Shown piece by piece: positions 58,950 to 64,000 of a DNA stretch of 64,000 bases (within the stretch, counting starts at the first letter, position 1; each line of letters opens with the position of its first letter). The stretch spans positions 5,981,060 to 6,045,059 of the forward strand of contig OX359247.1 in assembly GCA_947179485.1 (NCBI GenBank), read 5' to 3'. The stretch is from Allacma fusca. Lineage: Eukaryota > Arthropoda > Collembola > Symphypleona > Sminthuridae. The notes beneath the pieces are model-generated. The model saw only the letters and a list, made by a program, of their open reading frames with translations, made no database searches and was not told the DNA's origin. A program made the position numbers and the translations under genes.

Positions 58950-61900
58950 TTGACAGTAACTTATAATGACCAAACGGTATTGAGTAATTACAATCTTCAT
59001 TATCAGGATAGCAGCGATAAATATCAGACGCATGCATTCCCACCTTATTCATGCACAAAAAACTTAATGTATGATTGGTAGAACGAATTAAATTTACACC
59101 AAGTTTTATTTACAATATTATTTTCCACCACATCTTTGTTTCATGTGTACAAAAAGGCTTAAGTGCATACGTTGGCACGCCTTTATTCTTCATGTCGACT
59201 ATTAACTTCAGACACGTCCAACGTCTCGATTTTAAACTTTCTGGATACATTTTTGTTAATGTCACTTAGGTTAGGTATATGCTGGTGCAATTTAAAAATT
59301 TCATGTTTGTTTGAAATTTTATTAAAATCAAAAAAAGTGGTTTCAACCAGCTCGCTCCAAATTAGTGTTTCCGCGCCCATAATTTCACATATAACACTAT
59401 CCGTGTCTGCATAAATTAATGATATACGATCCTTAAAAATACTGATTAGGTAGTCATAATAGCTTGCATAGAAAATTAATTAAGCTAAATCTAGAACAGA
59501 CATTCCACACTGAATAAGAGTTGAAAGTGTTACTGATTTTGGTTTAAGCTTTACAATGCTAACGTTTTCGTTTAAAATGGAAAAGGGGATCGCCAAGGTA
59601 AGCCCTAGGTAAACAGCTATGGCTGCGGATCTACAAAATTTAACCGTTAAGGTGTTCTCATTATTTCTGAGAGACGTGCCATACGTCCCATTATTTATCA
59701 GCTTGAGATCAGACCTTTATGATTAAGTTCTAAGTCTTTTAGCAGTCTTGCAATATTATCCTGTATAAACTTACGCACGTAAGACTTCTCAGTAAAAGAA
59801 AACCCTGAATGGAATTTTACTAATTTCATTCCTTTTGACAAATAGAAAGCAAATCGTCTGTAATGTATTATATATTCGAGTCATGGATAGCAATGAAGCA
59901 GTAACTTTGGAATATTAGGGGAATAATTTGTACTCACCCTTCCCAGACTGGAGAGGGTGCAACGCTGTTGCTCTGAAAACCACTCAAATTTCACACATCG
60001 ATTTTCAAGTCAAAGGGGGAGATAAGCTGTGGCATTCTGAAAATTCTCAGTATATTGTACGTCAACGTTTACAATGTAGCGCTTTTAGTTGTCCTGGCTG
60101 AGTAGATGTTCGTCTAACCAACTTATAGCATTGAGTGTGTACGGCGTTTCCCACTTCTAATCAGAATGAGGATATTTAAATGAATGCATTGCATGTGAAT
60201 ACAAACTTACAATGTCAAAGTAAATTACCACGCTTAGGGACTTTTTGGGATTGTATAAAAATGCACTTCTGGGTGTGTTTGATTGGATAATCTTGCGAGT
60301 CGCAAACGACTGCCCTCCTTGTATACCCAGCTTTATCATATTGTACACATTTGTTTCTCTAATATATTCTATATTCTCCCCGGAAAAGCACAACCAGTAT
60401 TTCTAGCTATAGCTGGAGCATGTACAACAATACCTTTGGTCTAAACCATACAATTTCGTACCATTTAAAACCTAATTTATCCAACAAATACCTAAATGAA
60501 CAGAATCCAAAACACAGTACAAGTGTGCATAAGTATTAAAATCTCGAATCTAAAATACATATTTTATTTATCATGGACCATTGCGCGTCAGTGCATGGTT
60601 CATGCGTGAGCTCATTAAACAACTCTTTGCAGCTCGGTATAGGAACTCCTTATTTTAATTTTTCAGGTGAGGAGAGACAGCTATATGGGAACGGAATCTT
60701 GGTGCGGAGTAAGTCTTGCCAAGCTAAATCATTTCGATCGTCCAGTTTCGGTCTGGCAAGAGTTGCTGTGGGAAACAAATAAGTTTCTGCAGCTTTTCGG
60801 AGCAGTGAAAAATGAGGAAAATTTTCCAATTGAAGCTTATGCACAAGATGTGCAAGCGAGCTTGGTTGAAACTAACATGAATCTAGAAATCTTAGTCTAA
60901 CTTTTCGATTACCACATGATAACTTACTCATATTATATTTAGACCGCCATAATTATTATGCAGCCTTGGTATGTAGATATCCCTGGCTTCAATGCTCACC
61001 TGAACAAATTTCTCTCCTGTTTCATTAATTATATTAATATCTTCATAATTAAAAAATATACTGTCACAATGTTTCAAGAGAAGGTGTAAATCGAAATTGC
61101 TCCCTCCATGCGCTATTAATGGAAATTCATATTTGCACCTTATTTTAAAATTACCAGTCTGACAAATAGAAGATACATATAAACCTGTATAGTGATTGTG
61201 ATTATAACATTTTATGACATAAAGCTATATGAGACTCTCATGTAGCTGTCCTCCTTTTTATGTTCTTCCTTGCGTGGGCCAACTTCTTTCACTTCACTAT
61301 CTTCACTGGGTGAATCGTATAACAATTTACCTTTTTCCGAGAATAAGTCAAAAGTAAATTGATGCTCGGAGAATCCTTGCTGAGTTGAAGTAGTGAATTC
61401 GCGCTTACAATGGTGGCAATGAGTTGCAGTCTGATAAAATGATTTTTCTTCATCTGTCGGATCGATCATATTACTTGTATTTTGTATGTGTTCTAGCAGG
61501 GTTTTCCCCCCGTAGAATGCGCGGGAAATGAAATGTTGCACAGGATTCTCTCCATAATAATAATTTGACGCCACCATTTTCCCACGGTTGTTTGTGTTAC
61601 GTACTACTACAAGAGAGTAACTTGCAGGAATAAAATCGTACCTGTTGACAGTAGCAGACTGTTTTCCTCTTCTCACCAATTTTACGCTGCTCAATGTCCG
61701 ATTAATTTTTACCGCTAACGGTTTGCTGTAGCATTCAAAATAGAAAGTAGCAAAGTACGGAACTGGATGTAGTATTTCAAGTCTACTGAATTCCAATGTC
61801 TCATTCTCAAGCGGAAACACGTATTCGATTTTGTTGGCAGTTTTTTCTTCATCTGGATCAATACTATATGTACACCTTGACATGTGCTGCAACTGCTTCG

Positions 61901-62209
61901 TTTTAGTTTTGAATTTACGGGAGCATTTATTAGAATACAAAAGACATAGCTCACCAGGTTCTCTGAGAAATCTTTCCATATTAACATAAGTACGTAATGA
62001 AACAAGTCGGATGAATGTTCCTGTGTTGATTGCTCGTGTGTTTCGTGAATAAGAAATAAATTGATTTTAATCTCGGGTTGTCTCTTGCTGGATCGAAGTA
62101 TTACGTTATCTACCTTATGCGTAAATACATTAACCGCAACATTATTGTTATCTTCAAATTTTAGAAAGTAGGGGTTGTTAAAACTTTGGGGGGATGTTTG
62201 AAAAATCAA
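58950..62209 (-). pseudogene. polB: second family-B DNA polymerase, decayed
   Basis: N-terminal region at 62209-61980 (VNVFTHKVDN, then KINLFLIHETHE), shifting frame into 61979-61212 with a Cys/His finger, a degraded Exo I (FATFYFECYSKPL) and a CHHCKREF cluster near 61410. Exo II-like SNFD lies near 61095. Pol motif A FDIVSLYSHAM is near 60205, Pol motif B-like NNGTYG near 59680 and Pol motif C YADTDS near 59405. Several stops and shifts separate them. It is clearly a different subfamily from the polymerase at 4100-8090 and cannot make a working enzyme as read. Confidence 0.8.
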
Positions 62210-62333
62210 TGTTTCTCATATATTTTCTCCACGTGTCATGATTTCTAAGAATTTGGTCACCTCTACGCTCTAAATTATTTTCTTTAGCTTTTCCTTTCCA
62301 AAATATGCCAGTAACTGTGTCGTAAACGTTTAA

Positions 62334-62609
62334 CTAGTCATCTTGGAGATTAAAAGTTTTCAAAATATCATCCGCCGGATCACCCATTAAATACAACATC
62401 AAATTTATTTTCTGCTCAGCTCCTTTCACGTCAATAACACTGGCATACCGTTCAAACCGGCGCTTCCAGTTATTCCATTCTGAAGGAGAAGAAAATTTAA
62501 AGGGTTCCGGAGCTCTGACGGAATCACGCATTTTCTCAACGTTCTTGATATTTCGGCTTTCAAAAAACTCAACTTTTACCGTCTGCCACCACGTGTGGTT
62601 ATGATTCAA
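62334..62609 (-). pseudogene. retrotransposon gag fragment
   Basis: 91 codons with PEPFKFSSPSEWNNWKRRFE and a following LMLYLMGDPADDILKTF, the pattern of capsid regions from Ty3/Bel-type Gag proteins of animals. No protease or reverse transcriptase nearby. It lies between the PolB and capsid pieces, so a retroelement probably inserted in the decayed element. It is unlike the Gag at 20429. Confidence 0.68.
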
Positions 62610-62934
62610 AGAAGAAATAGAGAAATAGAGAAATTCAAAAGCGATGTGTATAATAATAATAATCTTTATTAGAAGATAGAAGTGTAAGGTTTAAGAACTA
62701 GTGAGTGACTGCCAGTCACCAATGCAATATTCATCATTGCATGATATGATCATCATTGTAATGCCAAATATTCATAATTACTTCACATATTCTGACATTC
62801 CAACACAGCTAGCAGTTTTTCAACAATTAAGTGAGCATGGTAAATTGTTGCGAGTTTTTATCTTTTCATAGCATTCCTGGAATCCCGCGTCTGTTACATT
62901 AAAATCTCCCTTCTTGGTGTTTGGATACGAGAAT
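62610..62934. other. spacer, probable retroelement remnant
   Basis: ATAATAATAATAATC run and short direct/inverted ATTGCAT..ATGATG patches. No gene. Confidence 0.35.
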
Positions 62935-63348
62935 TCATTCATCAATCATCGTATTTTCAATGTTGCTGGAAGAGAGAAATCGTTGATTGTAAGCCATTGT
63001 CGGGTAATAATTATTTCTGTCCGGAATTAAAGTTCCATTTAAATAAACTTCCAAATTGCTGGGCATTGTATGGAAAAAATTCAAACTGGGACAACAGATG
63101 TCGGTCTCGTCACAATTCGTTCCATCGGCACGAACTATCCGATGTATCCATGTATCCACTTGAATCAGACATGACGGAAAATTCAATTCCTTGGTGGAAA
63201 CCAACGGAAAACACGGAATGTACTCCGAGCTTTTCTGAATGCTGACATCTGTTGGGGAAAGATGAAATACGTTTAACTTGGACCGAAAGGATTGGGTGGA
63301 ACCCTCGAAGACCGTAGGACGTTCCTGGAATACTGAATTGACGTCCAT
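62935..63348 (-). pseudogene. N-terminal part of Maverick-type major capsid protein
   Basis: 137 codons. The second half (PSLNFFHTMPSNLEVYLNGT, then a Tyr-Pro..AYNQRFL stretch) matches the conserved early region of double-jelly-roll capsid proteins of Polintons, often annotated in animal genomes as F54H12.2-like. Known members are several hundred residues, so this stops early; the continuation is lost, probably by the retroelement event at 62334-62934. It forms the icosahedral shell in intact relatives. Confidence 0.68.
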
Positions 63349-63419
63349 CTGGAATTAATTTCTTCTGACACACTTTCATTTAACCACTAAAATTCCCTGC
63401 GACGACCAGACCCCACTTG

Positions 63420-63743
63420 TTATTTTTCTGAATGGACCTTGTGACCTTCGCTTCCACCATTTTCCTCCAGCACGAATGTTTCGTTTTTGTACTGAATTGT
63501 TTGTGCTTCTTCGTTGACGACGGCGACGACTGCCTCCACCAGACTGGGATTGTTGACGTTTCCTCTATCATAACCCTCGCTCTGCCCCACCTTCAGTGGA
63601 ATCAAATATGACGATCCTTCTGATCCAAGACCTGCGCAACCACCTGCCATTAATGCTCCCTCCTCAGACACACTTCCGAATTGCAACTGATTTAATTTAG
63701 GTTCCACGAAGCAGGCGTTACACTCTACTTGGTGCATGTCCAA
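63420..63743 (-). CDS. hypothetical ORF of the decayed Maverick-like element, 107 aa
   Basis: ATG at 63743. It starts with a Cys-containing segment (MDMHQVECNACFVEPKLNQL), has a Gly-rich middle and an acidic, Glu-rich end. It sits immediately before the capsid gene on the same strand, where small virion-associated genes lie in related elements. Function not known. Confidence 0.45.
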   Translation of the reverse strand: MDMHQVECNACFVEPKLNQLQFGSVSEEGALMAGGCAGLGSEGSSYLIPLKVGQSEGYDRGNVNNPSLVEAVVAVVNEEAQTIQYKNETFVLEENGGSEGHKVHSEK

Positions 63744-63756
63744 AATGTTATTGATT

Positions 63757-63976
63757 TTATAGACTTGGTTTAAAGTGCAAAAGCACGCTGGTTTCAGATT
63801 TGCTTAAATCCCAAGGTTGAAAATACTCGTCAACGAAATCGACAGGTAAAATCGAAACTTGTTCACAGTTGAGCGAGACGTATGTGACGGAGTAAAATTC
63901 CTTTTCCACTTCGACATTTAGTTCCTTACTAATTTGAAGCTCGGCAATCACTGGCACATACTGGTTGTTAAATTAT
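63757..63976 (-). CDS. C-terminal part of an unrecognised element gene
   Basis: Open frame without an ATG (KEFYSVTYVSLNCEQVSILP, then FVDEYFQPWDLS). A possible acceptor CCAG lies just upstream near 63966, so it may be a last exon, as in the first element. It lies 14 bp from the next ORF. A minor capsid role is possible by position only. Confidence 0.4.
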
Positions 63977-64000
63977 TAATTTTCTACACAATTTAGTAAC

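Overview
The window is eukaryotic, almost certainly arthropod DNA. It carries two intact divergent ionotropic-receptor genes, spliceosomal introns with GT..AG borders, many short non-autonomous transposons with clean target-site duplications, and long AT-rich stretches without genes. A springtail or similar basal hexapod would fit the intronless IR duplicates, but the exact taxon is inference. I found no tRNA, rRNA or CRISPR.

Region 1 (1-13.2 kb) is a compact virus-like block of the Maverick/Polinton-adintovirus type. It has a packaging ATPase (3220-3873, minus), a protein-primed type family-B DNA polymerase (4100-8090, minus, with one frameshift), a five-exon acidic zinc-finger-like gene just upstream of the polymerase on the same strand (8214-9750, minus), and four or five unrecognised plus-strand genes. 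Most of these genes are broken by short introns (about 90-230 nt) whose borders keep the frame exactly. The polymerase reading frame has no usable start of its own. It begins at a phase-compatible splice acceptor, so it probably borrows the 5' exons of the acidic gene. This is the strongest candidate for an undescribed system here. Integrase, protease and capsid genes are not in this block and may lie left of the window.

Region 2 (13.2-26.4 kb) is nested transposons. A piggyBac-like element (TTAA sites) sits inside a pogo/Tigger-like element and carries 40-nt and 24-nt satellites. A young LTR retrotransposon with three nearly identical 327-bp LTRs has a Gag-protease ORF running straight into an integrase tail, with no reverse transcriptase. 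A mariner-like MITE follows, then a hAT-like element that contains another hAT-like element.

Region 3 (26.4-40.2 kb) holds the two ionotropic-receptor paralogues (28201-30120 and 37681-39585) as a diverged segmental duplication. hAT-type elements, a foldback element and a 171-bp hairpin lie between them.

Region 4 (40.2-50.2 kb) has more hAT-type elements with 8-bp duplications. One contains a captured 63-codon coding segment, and one splits an older palindrome. Region 5 (50.2-57 kb) has small unassigned ORFs, some with splice-like borders, and an AACAT-rich array. Region 6 (57-64 kb) is a second, decayed Maverick-like element: a broken Pif1-like helicase, a second and different PolB pseudogene, the N-terminal part of a double-jelly-roll major capsid protein, two further small ORFs and a Ty3/Bel-type gag fragment.
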